The notes below the pieces were generated by a model. It worked only from the letters and a program-made list of their open reading frames with translations. It was not told the origin of the DNA and did no database searches. Below, piece by piece: positions 8,833 to 18,560 of a DNA stretch of 64,000 nucleotides; the stretch's first letter is position 1, and every line of letters begins with the position of its first letter. Source of the DNA: Paraburkholderia aromaticivorans. GTDB taxonomy: Bacteria > Pseudomonadota > Gammaproteobacteria > Burkholderiales > Burkholderiaceae. The stretch lies in the NCBI RefSeq assembly GCF_012689525.1, contig NZ_CP051515.1:2480001-2544000 (forward strand), given 5' to 3'. A program made the translations under genes and the position numbers.

Positions 8833-10323
8833 CTATGCATTGATCCACACCGCCTTCGTATTGAGGAACTCCTCGACGTGTTCGCGTCCAGACTCGCGGC
8901 CGTAACCGCTCATCTTGTAGCCGCCGAACGGCACCGCTGGATCCATCGCCTGGTAGCAATTGACCCACACGGAACCGGTGCGCAAGCCACGCGTCACCTG
9001 CTGCGCCGTGGCGAGGCTGCGGGTCCACACGCCGCCGCCGAGGCCGAAGTCCGAGGTGTTGGCACGCGCGATCACATCGGCCGCGTCGCTGAACCGCAGT
9101 GCGGAAATCACCGGCCCGAAGATCTCCTCTCTCGCGATACGCATGTCGTCGCGCACGTTGGCGAATACCGTGGGTCGCACGAAAAATCCGTTGTTCAATT
9201 CGGACTGACCAGCCGGCAGGCCTCCACCGAGCAGCGTCGCGCCCTCATCCTGGCCGGCGCGCAGATAGCCGGCGACGCGCGTCAGTTGTTGCTCGGAGAC
9301 GAGCGGCCCGAGCTGCATGTCGGGGTCGGCGGGATCGCCGACGCGCAATGCGTTGCCGAACGCCGCAACCTTTTCGACAAACTCGTCGTATACCGACTCC
9401 TGCACGAAGAGCCGCGTGCCGGCGCTACAGATCTGCCCGGAGTTGGCGAATACCGCCATCGCGGCAGCCGGCACCGCGGCGTCGAGATCGGCGTCAGCGA
9501 AAATGATGTGCGGCGATTTGCCGCCTAATTCCAGCGACAGGCGCTTGATGTTGCCGGCTGACGCCTCGATGATCTTCTGCCCGACGTGGGTAGAGCCGGT
9601 GAAGGCGATCTTGTCGACGTCATGGTGCGCGGCCAGTGCCGCGCCCGCGCCGCCGCGTCCGGTGACCACGTTCAGCACGCCCGGCGGCAAGCCTGCTTCG
9701 AGGCATAGTTCCCCTAGCCGCAACGACGACAGCGGCGACTGTTCAGCCGGTTTCAGCACCACCGTGCAGCCGGTGGCCAACGCCGGACCGATCTTCCACA
9801 ACGCCAGGGTCAGCGGTCCATTCCAGGGCGTAATTGCGCCGACCACACCGAGCGGCTCCTTCACCGTGTACGAAAAGATATTGCCAGGGACCGAATTCGG
9901 AATCGTCTCGCCGTGAATGCTCATCGCAAGACCCGCGTAATAGCGGATCAGACCGACAGCGCGATCGCGCGAAGCGCGCGTGCGCAGCAAAGGCGCGCCC
10001 ATATCGAGCGTATCCAGCGACGCCAGTTCTTCGTAGTGTTCGTCGAGGACATCCGCGAGACGCAGCAGCAGCGCCTGGCGCTCAGCCGGCTTGAACCGGC
10101 TCCACGGCCCTTCGAAAGCCTTGCGCGCCGAAGCGACAGCGCGATCGATATCGACCGCGTCACCATCGGACACCGTCGCGATCACGCGCCCCGTAGCCGG
10201 GTTGATCGACGTGAACGTCTGCCCCGAGGCCGCGCTCACATGCTGACCGTCGATCAATAGTCGTTTCTCGCCTTCGCGTAGGAAAGTCTGCTTTTCGCGC
10301 AGCGCGTCGTTGAATGACATCAT
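8833..10323 (-). CDS. Aldehyde dehydrogenase family protein
   Basis: This 496-residue NAD(P)-dependent aldehyde dehydrogenase has the normal full length. Motifs in order are ITPWNGP for cofactor binding, FTGSTHVGQ, LELGGKSPH with the general-base Glu, and FANSGQICSAGTRL with the catalytic Cys. EEIFGPV and a C-terminal PFGGYKMSGYGRE follow. It oxidises an aldehyde to the acid that the neighbouring ligase would activate. The ATG at 10323 has AGGAGACAGGC just upstream. It lies in the leftward operon between the CoA ligase and GMC genes. A second, less similar aldehyde dehydrogenase is at 26553. Confidence 0.92.
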   Translation of the reverse strand: MMSFNDALREKQTFLREGEKRLLIDGQHVSAASGQTFTSINPATGRVIATVSDGDAVDIDRAVASARKAFEGPWSRFKPAERQALLLRLADVLDEHYEELASLDTLDMGAPLLRTRASRDRAVGLIRYYAGLAMSIHGETIPNSVPGNIFSYTVKEPLGVVGAITPWNGPLTLALWKIGPALATGCTVVLKPAEQSPLSSLRLGELCLEAGLPPGVLNVVTGRGGAGAALAAHHDVDKIAFTGSTHVGQKIIEASAGNIKRLSLELGGKSPHIIFADADLDAAVPAAAMAVFANSGQICSAGTRLFVQESVYDEFVEKVAAFGNALRVGDPADPDMQLGPLVSEQQLTRVAGYLRAGQDEGATLLGGGLPAGQSELNNGFFVRPTVFANVRDDMRIAREEIFGPVISALRFSDAADVIARANTSDFGLGGGVWTRSLATAQQVTRGLRTGSVWVNCYQAMDPAVPFGGYKMSGYGRESGREHVEEFLNTKAVWINA

Positions 10324-10395
10324 GCCTGTCTCCTGTGAGCGGCGGCCTGACCGCTCCGTTTTATATCGCGAGCTTTTGCAAGCGGCGGTACGTCT

Positions 10396-12069
10396 CTATT
10401 CGATCGACGCCTTCGCTACAGACGGCACTGCGGTTTGCGAGGCGACGCGTGGTTCGCTCACCAACTCACCTGCCGCGATCTGTTCGCGCAACCTGTATTT
10501 CTGGATCTTCCCCGACGACGTCGCGGGAAATTCGTCGACAAAGAACCACAACGCCGGGGTCTTGTACGCCGCGAGCCGTGCGCGGCAAAACGCGTGCAGA
10601 TCGTCGGCGGTCGGCTTTGGTATGTCGGCTTTGAAGCGCACCACGGCAACCACGATTTCGCCCCACTTCGAATCCGGCGCGCCGACCACCGCGACCTGTG
10701 CGACGGCCTCGTGGGTCCACAGCACGTCCTCGATCTCTTTCGGATAGATGTTCTCGCCGCCGCGGATGATCGAATCTTTCAGCCGACCGGTGATGCGCAG
10801 ATAGCCGTGCTCGTCCATTCGTGCCTGGTCGCCAGTACGCAGCCAGCCGTCCTCGCGCAGCGTGCTTCTCGACGCTTCATGCATGTCGAAATAGCCGAGC
10901 ATGGATTGATAGCCGCGTGCCCAGATTTCGCCCGTCTGGCCGAGCGGCAGAGTCGCGCCGGTTTGCGGGTCGGCGACCTTCACTTCCATCTGCGGCGCGG
11001 GACGTCCGATGGTTTCGGCCTGGCGCTCGGGTGTGTCGTCCGGAAAGGTCTGGCAGATGACGCCGTTCAGTTCCGTTTGCCCGAAGGTGATGGTGAAGCG
11101 GCAATCGAAGGTCTGCATGACCTTGACCACCAGCGGCGCCGGCACAGGTGTGCCGCCGCTCATGATCACCTTCAGACTCGTTAGATCCAGTCGCGGCCGG
11201 CTCGGATGCTCCATCAACGCGATCACCATGGTAGGCACCGCATGAATGTGATTGCCCCGCTCCGCGGCGATCAGTTCGAGCATGAACGCAGCGTCGAACT
11301 GTGTGAGCATCACGAAGGTGCCCAGCCGCGTGAACGCGCCTAACTGACTCCCCGCGCACCCGCCGACGTGAAAGAGCGGCATCGCGCTGACCCACACACC
11401 GCCTTCGGGAAAGTTCGCGCGTAACGACGCGAAGCGTGATGCGTTGACCAGGCCGCGATGGTGTAGACACGCCCCCTTCGGAAAACCAGTGGTCCCGGAC
11501 GTGAACTGAATCTGCACCATATCGGTGGGCTGCACGCGCGGCAATTCAACCGGCGTGTCGCCGTCCTCGCAGAATTGCGCCCAGTCGTCGAAGCAGATCA
11601 TCTCGCGCAGATGCGGCAAGCTCGGCGCAATCGCGTCGACAATCGCCCGCTGATCGGTATTGCGGTAGGCCGCGGTGAAAAATATTCCTGCCGCTCTCGC
11701 ACTACGCAATACGTGACGGACTTCATCGGCGAGATAGGCGGGATTGACCGTCACGAGCACCAGACCGGCGAGACTCGCGCCATGCTGCAACAGAATCCAT
11801 TCGGCGGAATTGGGCGACCACACCGCGACCCTATCGCCGGGAGCGAAGCGCTTCAACAAAGCAAACGCCACGCGCTCGGCAGCACTCAACAGTTCGCGAT
11901 AGGTCCAGCGTCGAGTGGCCTTCGTGGCCGCGTTGCCCTCCACGAACGCAGTGCGATCGGGCACCTTCCGTGCGGCGTCGCGCAACACGTCGCCCAGTGT
12001 GGTTTCCCACAAATCCGGCGCACGATCCGCTGGCCAATACGATTCTTCAAGTTTCAACTCAGCTTGCAT
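10396..12069 (-). CDS. Acyl-CoA synthetase (AMP-dependent), ligase 1
   Basis: The protein has 557 residues and the ANL-superfamily layout. The P-loop QIQFTSGTTGFPKGA lies near residue 185. ITFGQTELN (A5), WLRTGD (A7) and RGGENIYPKE, the hinge before the C-terminal lid, follow. Near the end is SSGKIQK with the catalytic lysine. It activates a carboxylic acid to an acyl-CoA through an acyl-AMP. It is a close paralogue of the ligase at 22124; both begin with an ESYW...TLGD segment. I chose the ATG at 12069 with GGGAGAA upstream. It is the third gene of the leftward operon from the 14-kb divergent promoter. Confidence 0.92.
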   Translation of the reverse strand: MQAELKLEESYWPADRAPDLWETTLGDVLRDAARKVPDRTAFVEGNAATKATRRWTYRELLSAAERVAFALLKRFAPGDRVAVWSPNSAEWILLQHGASLAGLVLVTVNPAYLADEVRHVLRSARAAGIFFTAAYRNTDQRAIVDAIAPSLPHLREMICFDDWAQFCEDGDTPVELPRVQPTDMVQIQFTSGTTGFPKGACLHHRGLVNASRFASLRANFPEGGVWVSAMPLFHVGGCAGSQLGAFTRLGTFVMLTQFDAAFMLELIAAERGNHIHAVPTMVIALMEHPSRPRLDLTSLKVIMSGGTPVPAPLVVKVMQTFDCRFTITFGQTELNGVICQTFPDDTPERQAETIGRPAPQMEVKVADPQTGATLPLGQTGEIWARGYQSMLGYFDMHEASRSTLREDGWLRTGDQARMDEHGYLRITGRLKDSIIRGGENIYPKEIEDVLWTHEAVAQVAVVGAPDSKWGEIVVAVVRFKADIPKPTADDLHAFCRARLAAYKTPALWFFVDEFPATSSGKIQKYRLREQIAAGELVSEPRVASQTAVPSVAKASIE

Positions 12070-12156
12070 CCCGTTTCTCCCTCTTGCCCGACGGCGATGC
12101 AGACTGGCGGCCCGCACCTCGTGTGTCCCCTTTCAGCGTACAGCCGATTGCGCGGT

Positions 12157-12996
12157 TCACGGCGCCGACAGTGCCGCGAACGCCGGCGCGCGTTTTTCCT
12201 GCATCGACTTGACGCCTTCCAGATAGTCGGGGGCCTTCATCAATTCGCCGATCAGCCGCTTCGAATCTTCGACGGCAGCGCCCACGTTGGCGCTCAGCAA
12301 CTCGGCATAGACCTGCCGCTTAGCGGTTTTGACCGCGATCGGCGAGGTGGTCTTCGCAAGGTCTTTGGCGATCTGCATGATCCGCGATTCGAATGTTTCC
12401 GCTTCGAACACGCCGTTCAACCAGCCCATACGGTCCGCTTCCTCGGCAACGAGCACACGGCCGGAAATCAGAATATCCATGGCATGCGTCAGGCCGACGA
12501 TGCGCGGCAGAATCCACGCCAGCCCGTATTCGGCCGGCAGGCCCAGGCGCGGCGTCGAGGTGGTGAGCTTGGCGCCGCTCACCGCGTAGCGCAGGTCACA
12601 GAACGACGCGAGCGCCACGGCAATACCCGCGCAGGCGCCGTTGATCGCCGCAATCACGGGCTTTTGCAGACCCCAGTGCCAGACCATCTCGTGATCGAAT
12701 TCCTCACGCACGCCATGTCCCGGTTGTGGCAACACCTGTGCATTGGTGCTTTCCACATAATCCTGTTTTGCGTCGACATAGTGATCGAGCGCCTTGAAAT
12801 CGGCGCCGACGCAAAACTGCCGCCCCGCGCCGGTCACGACGATGACCCGCACCTCTGGATCCGCGTCGTGACTCGCCATCAGCCAGCGATATTCCTCGTT
12901 CATGCGTTTGGTCCAGGAATTGCCGCGACCCGGGCGGCTCAGGCGCACGATCGCCACGCCGTCTTCCTTGCTCGTTTCCGTGACATGCAGATCCAT
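12157..12996 (-). CDS. Enoyl-CoA hydratase/isomerase family protein 1
   Basis: This 279-residue crotonase-fold protein has the oxyanion-hole segments QFCVGADFKAL and NGACAGIAVALASFCDLRYA, followed by the usual C-terminal helices. Crotonases bind acyl-CoA and hydrate, isomerise or cleave it. The general-acid/base positions differ from classical hydratase (Glu, Glu), so the exact reaction cannot be read. The ATG at 12996 has AGGAGACGAGAG directly upstream. It lies between the second hydratase (gap 75 bp) and ligase 1 (gap 87 bp), which fits a modified beta-oxidation of a cyclic or branched acid. Confidence 0.88.
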   Translation of the reverse strand: MDLHVTETSKEDGVAIVRLSRPGRGNSWTKRMNEEYRWLMASHDADPEVRVIVVTGAGRQFCVGADFKALDHYVDAKQDYVESTNAQVLPQPGHGVREEFDHEMVWHWGLQKPVIAAINGACAGIAVALASFCDLRYAVSGAKLTTSTPRLGLPAEYGLAWILPRIVGLTHAMDILISGRVLVAEEADRMGWLNGVFEAETFESRIMQIAKDLAKTTSPIAVKTAKRQVYAELLSANVGAAVEDSKRLIGELMKAPDYLEGVKSMQEKRAPAFAALSAP

Positions 12997-13071
12997 ACTC
13001 TCGTCTCCTCTCATGGGCGTGCGACAAGCGCTCAATCACAGCGCCGTTAATGTCTGCACAACGCCGGCGAA

Positions 13072-13923
13072 TCAGTCGAACACCTTGTTGCGTTCTTTAA
13101 AGGCGGCAGTGGTGCCTTTGTCGCGCCGCTCGCGCAAAAAGTTGTATTCATCTTCTTCCAGTCGAAGATTGGTCCCGAGCGTGTGGCCCACATAGCCACG
13201 ATAGAACTGCTGAGAGCCACCGAGACTGTCGAGCGCCATCTGGAACATTGCCTTGCCGGTGACGAGCGCGTCGCGTGGATGCTGCGCGACGCGGCGGGCC
13301 CAGTCTTCGACGGTGGTTTCAAGTTGCTCCTGCGGCACGCTTTGATTCACGAGGCCAAGTCGTTCGGCGTCGCGGCCGTCGAAGTTGTCACCCAGCAGCA
13401 GTAATTCGCGCGCCTTCTTCGGACCATAGGTCATGATCTGCGTATTCAGATGCCACGTATTGCCGGCCAGTCCGAGGCGTTGTTCCGAATGGCTGAAGCG
13501 GGCGTCGTCCGCGGCAATCGCGAGGTCCACCAGTTCCACCAGGTAGAGCCCGGCGCCCGTGCACCACCCCTGCACCTGCGCAATCACCGGCTTCAGCGAA
13601 TACTGGAACGCCATGTAGTTCTCACCAAGCTTGCGATCGCGCAGCAAGCGCGAACGCTGACTCGGCCGGCGCGGTTTCACACCGGGTTCGGTCGCTTCGA
13701 GCCCGTATGAGCGCACCGCGTCGTTGTAATCGTGCCCGGAGCAGAACGACTGCCCTCGCCCTTTCAGGATGATGACTTTGATGTCGTCGTCGGCCTCCGC
13801 TTCGTGAAGCGCTTCGACCAGCGTGTCGAGGTCGTCGAACTTCAGCGCGTTGTGCTTTTCGGGGCGATTGAGGATCAACCGCGCAACCGGACCGTCTTTC
13901 TCGACCAGGATCGCTGGTTCCAT
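13072..13923 (-). CDS. Enoyl-CoA hydratase/isomerase family protein 2
   Basis: This 283-residue crotonase-superfamily protein has LNRPEKHNAL, the oxyanion segment GQSFCSGHDYND near 65, and GWCTGAGLYLVELVDLAIAADDARFSH. A long insertion between these segments contains RRPSQRSRLLRDRKLG. I chose the ATG at 13923, preceded by GGAGC; the ATG at 13935 is also possible, and an upstream reading frame reaching 14232 would cross the regulatory region. It is the first gene of the leftward operon and is probably driven by the leftward half of the dyad promoter at 14009-14049. Confidence 0.87.
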   Translation of the reverse strand: MEPAILVEKDGPVARLILNRPEKHNALKFDDLDTLVEALHEAEADDDIKVIILKGRGQSFCSGHDYNDAVRSYGLEATEPGVKPRRPSQRSRLLRDRKLGENYMAFQYSLKPVIAQVQGWCTGAGLYLVELVDLAIAADDARFSHSEQRLGLAGNTWHLNTQIMTYGPKKARELLLLGDNFDGRDAERLGLVNQSVPQEQLETTVEDWARRVAQHPRDALVTGKAMFQMALDSLGGSQQFYRGYVGHTLGTNLRLEEDEYNFLRERRDKGTTAAFKERNKVFD

Positions 13924-14008
13924 ACATAGCTCCATGCAAAAGATTGCCAACCGCGTGGACCGGGCCGTCGACCGTTCAATCCGGCCCACTGCGCCAGCGC
14001 CCGAATAA

Positions 14009-14049
14009 ATGCTACATCGTTTGACTAATAGTATCAACGAATGTAGTAT
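14009..14049. promoter_or_regulatory. 41-bp dyad with divergent promoters (dyad A)
   Basis: The arms ATGCTACAT (14009-14017) and ATGTAGTAT (14041-14049) flank a 23-bp centre. Promoter hexamers sit inside on both strands. Rightward, TTGACT (14021-14026) and TAGTAT (14044-14049) have a 17-bp spacer. Leftward, TTGATA (14037-14032) and TAGCAT (14014-14009) also have a 17-bp spacer. A protein bound to the dyad would cover both promoters. The targets are the enoyl-CoA hydratase operon to the left and the CoA transferase-ligase pair to the right. The binding protein is unknown; the local PaaX paralogues are candidates. Confidence 0.7.
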
Positions 14050-14142
14050 TTTTTCAAGGCCAACCCGATCCCTCGCAAGCGCCGCATTGCCATTTAAGGC
14101 TTCATCGATCGGGATGCTTCTGGAAAACCCTGGAGAACAGAT

Positions 14143-15375
14143 ATGAGCGAGACACCGCACGGCGCCCACGCAGCGCCGCACGATCAAGGCGCACAGCCGC
14201 TGGCTGGCATACGGGTGATCGAATTTGCGCACTGGATGGCCGGCCCGCTCGCCGGCGGCCTGCTGGCCGATTGGGGTGCGGACGTGATCAAGATCGAGCC
14301 GCCGGGCGGCGAACCGATGCGGGCGATCTTCTCATCGCTCGGTGCGCGCAGCGACACGCCCAATGGTGCGTTTCTGGCGGCCAATCGCGGCAAACGGTCG
14401 GTGGCACTCGAAATCAAATCCGAGGCCGGCATGCAAGCGTTCGATGCCTTGCTGGCCAGCGCCGACGTGCTGCTCACCAACTTGCGCCCCGACGCATTGA
14501 TGCGTCTCGAACTGACACCCGAGGCGATTCGCGAGCGCTATCCGCGGCTCGTCTACTGCTCGGTCAGCGCATACGGCTGGGGTGGTCCCGACCAGAACCG
14601 CCCAGGTTATGACGTGGCGGCTTTTTTCGCGCGCACCGGCATTTCGCACGAGATCACCCAGCAGGACAGCGCACCGCTCGCCCTGATGCAAGGCATCGGC
14701 GACAGCTTCACCGCGATGACGGCGGCGACCGGCACGCTGGCGGCATTGCTGGAGCGCGAGCGCACCGGCCGGGGCCAATTCGTCGAGGCTTCGTTATTGC
14801 GCACCGGCATGTGGGCGCTGTGCGGCGAACTCGGCGTGCAGGCCATGGGTGGCAACCCCAAGCCGCCGTATCCGCGCGGCGAGTCGCGTACGCCGCTGTA
14901 CAACTCCTATCGCACTCAGGATGGCCGCTGGTTCTTCCTGGTAGGCGTGGAGGCGCAACGCCACCTGCCGTCGGTGCTCGCCGCGATCGGCCGCAGCGAT
15001 TTGCTGGGCGACGAGCGCTTCAACAGCGCCCGGGCGATCGCGAAGCATCGCGCTGACTTCATTCCCATGCTCGACGCCGCGTTTGCCGCGCATCCGCTCG
15101 CGCATTGGGCCGAAGTGTTCGACGAACACGGAGTGTGGTGGGCGCCGGTGCAAACGCCGGCGGATCTGATCGACGACGCGCAGGCCGCCGCCACGGGCGC
15201 ATGGATTGAAGTGGACACCGGCGCCGACTCGGCATCGGTGAAATCGGTTGAAGCGCCGATCCGTTTCGACGGCAAGCGACGTTCGCGCGTGGCCGGGTCG
15301 CCCGCCGTGGGTGAACACACTGACGAAGTCCTCGGCGCGCTGGGTCTTGCCGCACGCCAGTGCACCGATTCCTGA
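14143..15375 (+). CDS. CoA transferase, family III (CaiB/BaiF)
   Basis: This 410-residue enzyme begins its core with GIRVIEFAHWMAGPLAGGLLADWGADVIKIEPPGGEP, the family hallmark. The catalytic aspartate lies in PGYDVAAF (D157). Family III enzymes move CoA between carboxylic acids, or act as racemases in some members, and provide an ATP-free way to activate the substrate. It is divergent from the hydratase operon across dyad A and is followed after 56 bp by a CoA ligase. Having both a transferase and ligases suggests that more than one carboxylate is activated in the pathway. Confidence 0.92.
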   Translation: MSETPHGAHAAPHDQGAQPLAGIRVIEFAHWMAGPLAGGLLADWGADVIKIEPPGGEPMRAIFSSLGARSDTPNGAFLAANRGKRSVALEIKSEAGMQAFDALLASADVLLTNLRPDALMRLELTPEAIRERYPRLVYCSVSAYGWGGPDQNRPGYDVAAFFARTGISHEITQQDSAPLALMQGIGDSFTAMTAATGTLAALLERERTGRGQFVEASLLRTGMWALCGELGVQAMGGNPKPPYPRGESRTPLYNSYRTQDGRWFFLVGVEAQRHLPSVLAAIGRSDLLGDERFNSARAIAKHRADFIPMLDAAFAAHPLAHWAEVFDEHGVWWAPVQTPADLIDDAQAAATGAWIEVDTGADSASVKSVEAPIRFDGKRRSRVAGSPAVGEHTDEVLGALGLAARQCTDS

Positions 15376-15431
15376 GTCACGCAATGCGTCTCGCGCACGA
15401 CGCGCCTTCTATCCAATCACAGAGGTAAAAA

Positions 15432-17090
15432 ATGGCGGAAGTCATGACCGAAGCCGGTCAATCCCAACGTTGGGGCCGCGATGTCGAATCGATCACGGTC
15501 GATCAGCATGCATGCCGCGCCTATCGAAACCGGCCACGCTCGCTCGCCGAATTGCTGACCGATAGCCTGCGCTGGGGTGAGCGGCCGTTTCTCGTCGAAG
15601 GACAACGGCGCCTCAGCTTCGAGACACATGCGCGCGCCGTCGGCGTGGTGGCGACACAGCTTCGCGCGGCCGGAGTGCGAACCGGCGACCGCGTGATGCT
15701 GCTCGGCTTCAACAGCGTCGAATGGCTGCTCGCGTTCTGGGCCACCCAGCGTCTGGGCGCCGTCGCCGCACTTGGCAATGCCTGGTGGAGCGACACGGAG
15801 ACGGCTCACGCAGTGGACCTGGTGAAGCCCGCGCTCATCGTCACCGACCGTCCCGCAGAACGCACTTTTCCGGCCGGCTATTCACGGCTCGCCTTCGATC
15901 AGTTGCAAGCGGGACATGGCGCGGACGCGATGTTCCATCTGCCCGACGCGGATATCGCGGAAGACGATCCGGCTATTCTCATGTTCAGTTCGGGCACGAC
16001 AGGCGCCGCCAAGGCCGTGGTGATGTCGCATCGCGCTGTGATCGCGAACATCCAGAATCTGCTGGTGCTGACCGGCCGCCTGCCGGATGAACTGGGCCCG
16101 GACCACGCCGGTACGACCAGCTTGCTGACCGTGCCGCTGTTTCATTTGTCGGGTATTCAGATCAGCTTCTCGACACTGCTGTCCGGCGGCGCACTGATCT
16201 TTCTGGAAGGGCGCTTCACACCCGAAAAGGTATTGAGTCTGATCCAGCAGGAACGCGTACGCGTGTGGGGCGGCATTCCGACGATGGTGTCACGCGTGGT
16301 CGAGTTCGAGCATTTCGCCGACTACGATACCTCCAGCGTCAAATCGATCCCGATGGGCGGCGCCGCGGTCTCGCCTGAACTGCGCGCGAAAATTCAGGCG
16401 GCGTTTCCGCTCATCAAGAAACGTGTCAACAGCTTGTATGGGTTGACGGAAGCCGGCGGCGTTTTGGCTGCGGCATCCGGTGCGGAGTTGCAAGGGCGGC
16501 CTGGTTGCGTCGGCCGGCCGTTGCCGGTAGTCGAGATCAGGATCGATAAAGCGGATCTGCACGGCGTGGGCGAAATCTGCGCGCGCACGCCGTCGGCGGC
16601 CAGCCGCTATTGGGGCGAAGAAGCGCCGATCGCCGACAAGGACGGTTGGATTCGTACCGGCGACCTCGGCCGTCTCGACGAAGAGAATCGACTTTATGTC
16701 GTGGGTCGTTCGAAAGACATCATCATTCGCGGCGGCGAGAATATCGCGTCGGCTCACGTGGAGAGGTGCCTCTCTACGCATCCGGGTGTGCTCGAAGTCG
16801 CCGTCGTGGCATTGCCGCATGACGATCTCGGCGAGGAAGTGGCGGCCGCCGTCGTGCTGCGGCCGGGCGCGACGATACGCGCGGACGATCTCGCGGCGCA
16901 TGCGGGCACGACACTCGGGCGCTTCGAAATTCCGTCCCGCTGGTGGCTGCGCTACGACGCCTTGCCGACCAACGCGTCAGGCAAGATCCTCAAGCGTGAA
17001 CTCGTCGAACAATGGCCCGCGGCTGACGCAACGGCCAGCCTGCATGACACGCAGCTCACGGAGCCTTCGCGTGTCACCCCCGACTGCTGA
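15432..17090 (+). CDS. Acyl-CoA synthetase (AMP-dependent), ligase 2
   Basis: The protein has 552 residues and the ANL superfamily motifs: LMFSSGTTGAAKAV for the P-loop, SLYGLTEAGG, WIRTGDLG, and RGGENIASAHVE before the C-terminal lid. NASGKILKRE near the end holds the catalytic lysine. It differs clearly from the other two ligases in the N-terminal domain and substrate pocket (VPLFHLSGIQ), so it probably takes a different acid. The ATG at 15432 follows AGAGGTAAAAA. Its stop lies 6 bp from the convergent PaaX gene. Confidence 0.92.
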   Translation: MAEVMTEAGQSQRWGRDVESITVDQHACRAYRNRPRSLAELLTDSLRWGERPFLVEGQRRLSFETHARAVGVVATQLRAAGVRTGDRVMLLGFNSVEWLLAFWATQRLGAVAALGNAWWSDTETAHAVDLVKPALIVTDRPAERTFPAGYSRLAFDQLQAGHGADAMFHLPDADIAEDDPAILMFSSGTTGAAKAVVMSHRAVIANIQNLLVLTGRLPDELGPDHAGTTSLLTVPLFHLSGIQISFSTLLSGGALIFLEGRFTPEKVLSLIQQERVRVWGGIPTMVSRVVEFEHFADYDTSSVKSIPMGGAAVSPELRAKIQAAFPLIKKRVNSLYGLTEAGGVLAAASGAELQGRPGCVGRPLPVVEIRIDKADLHGVGEICARTPSAASRYWGEEAPIADKDGWIRTGDLGRLDEENRLYVVGRSKDIIIRGGENIASAHVERCLSTHPGVLEVAVVALPHDDLGEEVAAAVVLRPGATIRADDLAAHAGTTLGRFEIPSRWWLRYDALPTNASGKILKRELVEQWPAADATASLHDTQLTEPSRVTPDC

Positions 17091-17096
17091 AGCCGG

Positions 17097-17966
17097 TTAC
17101 CGCGCCGGCGCGGTGCCGGTTAGCTCCGTCCACCTCGCGTGGGCGGCGTCCTGCCAGCGCGCCCGAATCGTGCCCAGTTTCGCGGCGTCCTGGCGTCCCT
17201 GCCAACCGGCCGGCAACAGGATGTCCGGCAGACCGGGATCGATATAGGGCAGGCGTTGCAACTGATTGACCAGTTGCACGTGCGCAAACAGGATCGCGTC
17301 GTCGGAGCGCGGCCGCATCTTCTGGAAGGCCGATGCGAGTTCGCGATAGTGCTCCGACACGGCGTCGAGATTCCATGCTCGCTGGGCGAGTTCAGCATCG
17401 CTCACGCCGAGATCGAACGATTTCCCGACAAACCCGAATGCCACCCCCGACAGACCCAGCTCCGCGAGTACCGCCTTCGTTTCAGCCTGTCTGTTCACAT
17501 GAGGGTTGACCCACAGCGCGGGCGATGGATTGCCGAAGCCCAACCAGCTCAGCGCGCGATAGGCTTTGACGCGCATCGTGCGATGCGTCTCGGGCAAGGA
17601 CAGATGCAGGACCAGCCAATGACCGTTCCACGCCTCGCCCGCCAGCGACTTCACACGCAGCGACCCCGCTGCGATCAGATCGCGGCCGCGCGTGGTCAGC
17701 GACCAGCTGGCGCGCCGGCCGTCACGTGCATTCTCGATCCATCCTGCCGTTGCCGCACGCGCAATCGCCTGGCGAGCCGCTTTCTCGGCCACGCCAACCC
17801 CTTCTAATGCGTGCAGCAAGGTAGCCGTCCACACGGGACGATCCTCGCGCACGACGAACTCGCCGAGCAGCGTCAACAGAAGCGACCGCGCGCTGCCCGG
17901 CGTGACGCGTTCTGCGGTATCGGCCTCGTCGCCGAATTCAATTGCGTTGTGAGACGAATCTGCCAT
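17097..17966 (-). CDS. PaaX family transcriptional regulator 1
   Basis: This 289-residue protein has an N-terminal winged helix, with GSARSLLLTLLGEFV and EKAARQAIARAATAGWIE as the recognition part. The PaaX-like and C-terminal domains follow (SWLGFGNPSPALWVNPH and PRSDDAILFAHVQLVNQLQRLPYIDPGLP). PaaX proteins are repressors released by an aryl- or acyl-CoA. The ATG at 17966 has CAGGAACGCGGC upstream. It lies 124 bp downstream of the thioesterase gene in the leftward unit starting at dyad B. A close paralogue is at 21226. It may respond to a CoA ester made by the nearby ligases. Confidence 0.88.
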   Translation of the reverse strand: MADSSHNAIEFGDEADTAERVTPGSARSLLLTLLGEFVVREDRPVWTATLLHALEGVGVAEKAARQAIARAATAGWIENARDGRRASWSLTTRGRDLIAAGSLRVKSLAGEAWNGHWLVLHLSLPETHRTMRVKAYRALSWLGFGNPSPALWVNPHVNRQAETKAVLAELGLSGVAFGFVGKSFDLGVSDAELAQRAWNLDAVSEHYRELASAFQKMRPRSDDAILFAHVQLVNQLQRLPYIDPGLPDILLPAGWQGRQDAAKLGTIRARWQDAAHARWTELTGTAPAR

Positions 17967-18090
17967 GCCGCGTTCCTGATCTGACGAACGTAAAAATGGA
18001 GGGTGCTGTTTAAAAACGTCCGATGGTAGGTAGTTTGCCACGGACACGTCAAGCCGCGAAGCGTGCCCACCTGAGCGGCTGCCCTCTGCT

Positions 18091-18492
18091 TCATGCCGCA
18101 AACGTGGCGTGGCTGAACACGCCTTGCGCGGTCGCGATAAGCAAACCGCTGTCGGTCCACGCCTCGCCGTTGGCAAAAAACACTGAACGGCCTTCGCGCT
18201 GAACGTAGCCCTTGCCGACGATATGCGTGCCCACGCCCTTCTCCAGATACGACAGCGTCAGCGAAAGGGTTGAGCCTACGCGCTGCTTCCCCTCTTCACG
18301 ATTGAACAGACCCGCGAGACCACACACCGAGTCCAGCAGCGCGGCGGTTACACCGCCGTGCAGAATGCCGCCGGAATTCAGCAGGCTCGGCGTGACCGGT
18401 AAAACGATCTCGGCATAGCCGTCACGCCACACTTCGACCCTTGCGCCAAGCAGATCGATGAACGGATTGAGCTTCACGTGTCCCTTCTCCAT
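18091..18492 (-). CDS. PaaI-like hotdog-fold thioesterase
   Basis: This 133-residue hotdog protein has the motif NSGGILHGGVTAALLDSVCG (residues about 40-59), where HGG and the following acidic residue form the active site of PaaI/YdiI-type acyl-CoA thioesterases. The C-terminal half has EGRSVFFANGEAWTDSG. It would release free CoA from dead-end thioesters. It is the first leftward gene from dyad B; the leftward hexamers GTGATA and TAGCAT lie about 70-95 bp upstream of its start. The PaaX gene follows, so repressor and thioesterase are probably co-transcribed. Confidence 0.9.
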   Translation of the reverse strand: MEKGHVKLNPFIDLLGARVEVWRDGYAEIVLPVTPSLLNSGGILHGGVTAALLDSVCGLAGLFNREEGKQRVGSTLSLTLSYLEKGVGTHIVGKGYVQREGRSVFFANGEAWTDSGLLIATAQGVFSHATFAA

Positions 18493-18560
18493 GATGAATT
18501 AACGAACGCATCCCCCGGCGCCGGAAATCGGCGTTTAAGGGTAAACACGTCGCTGCATAA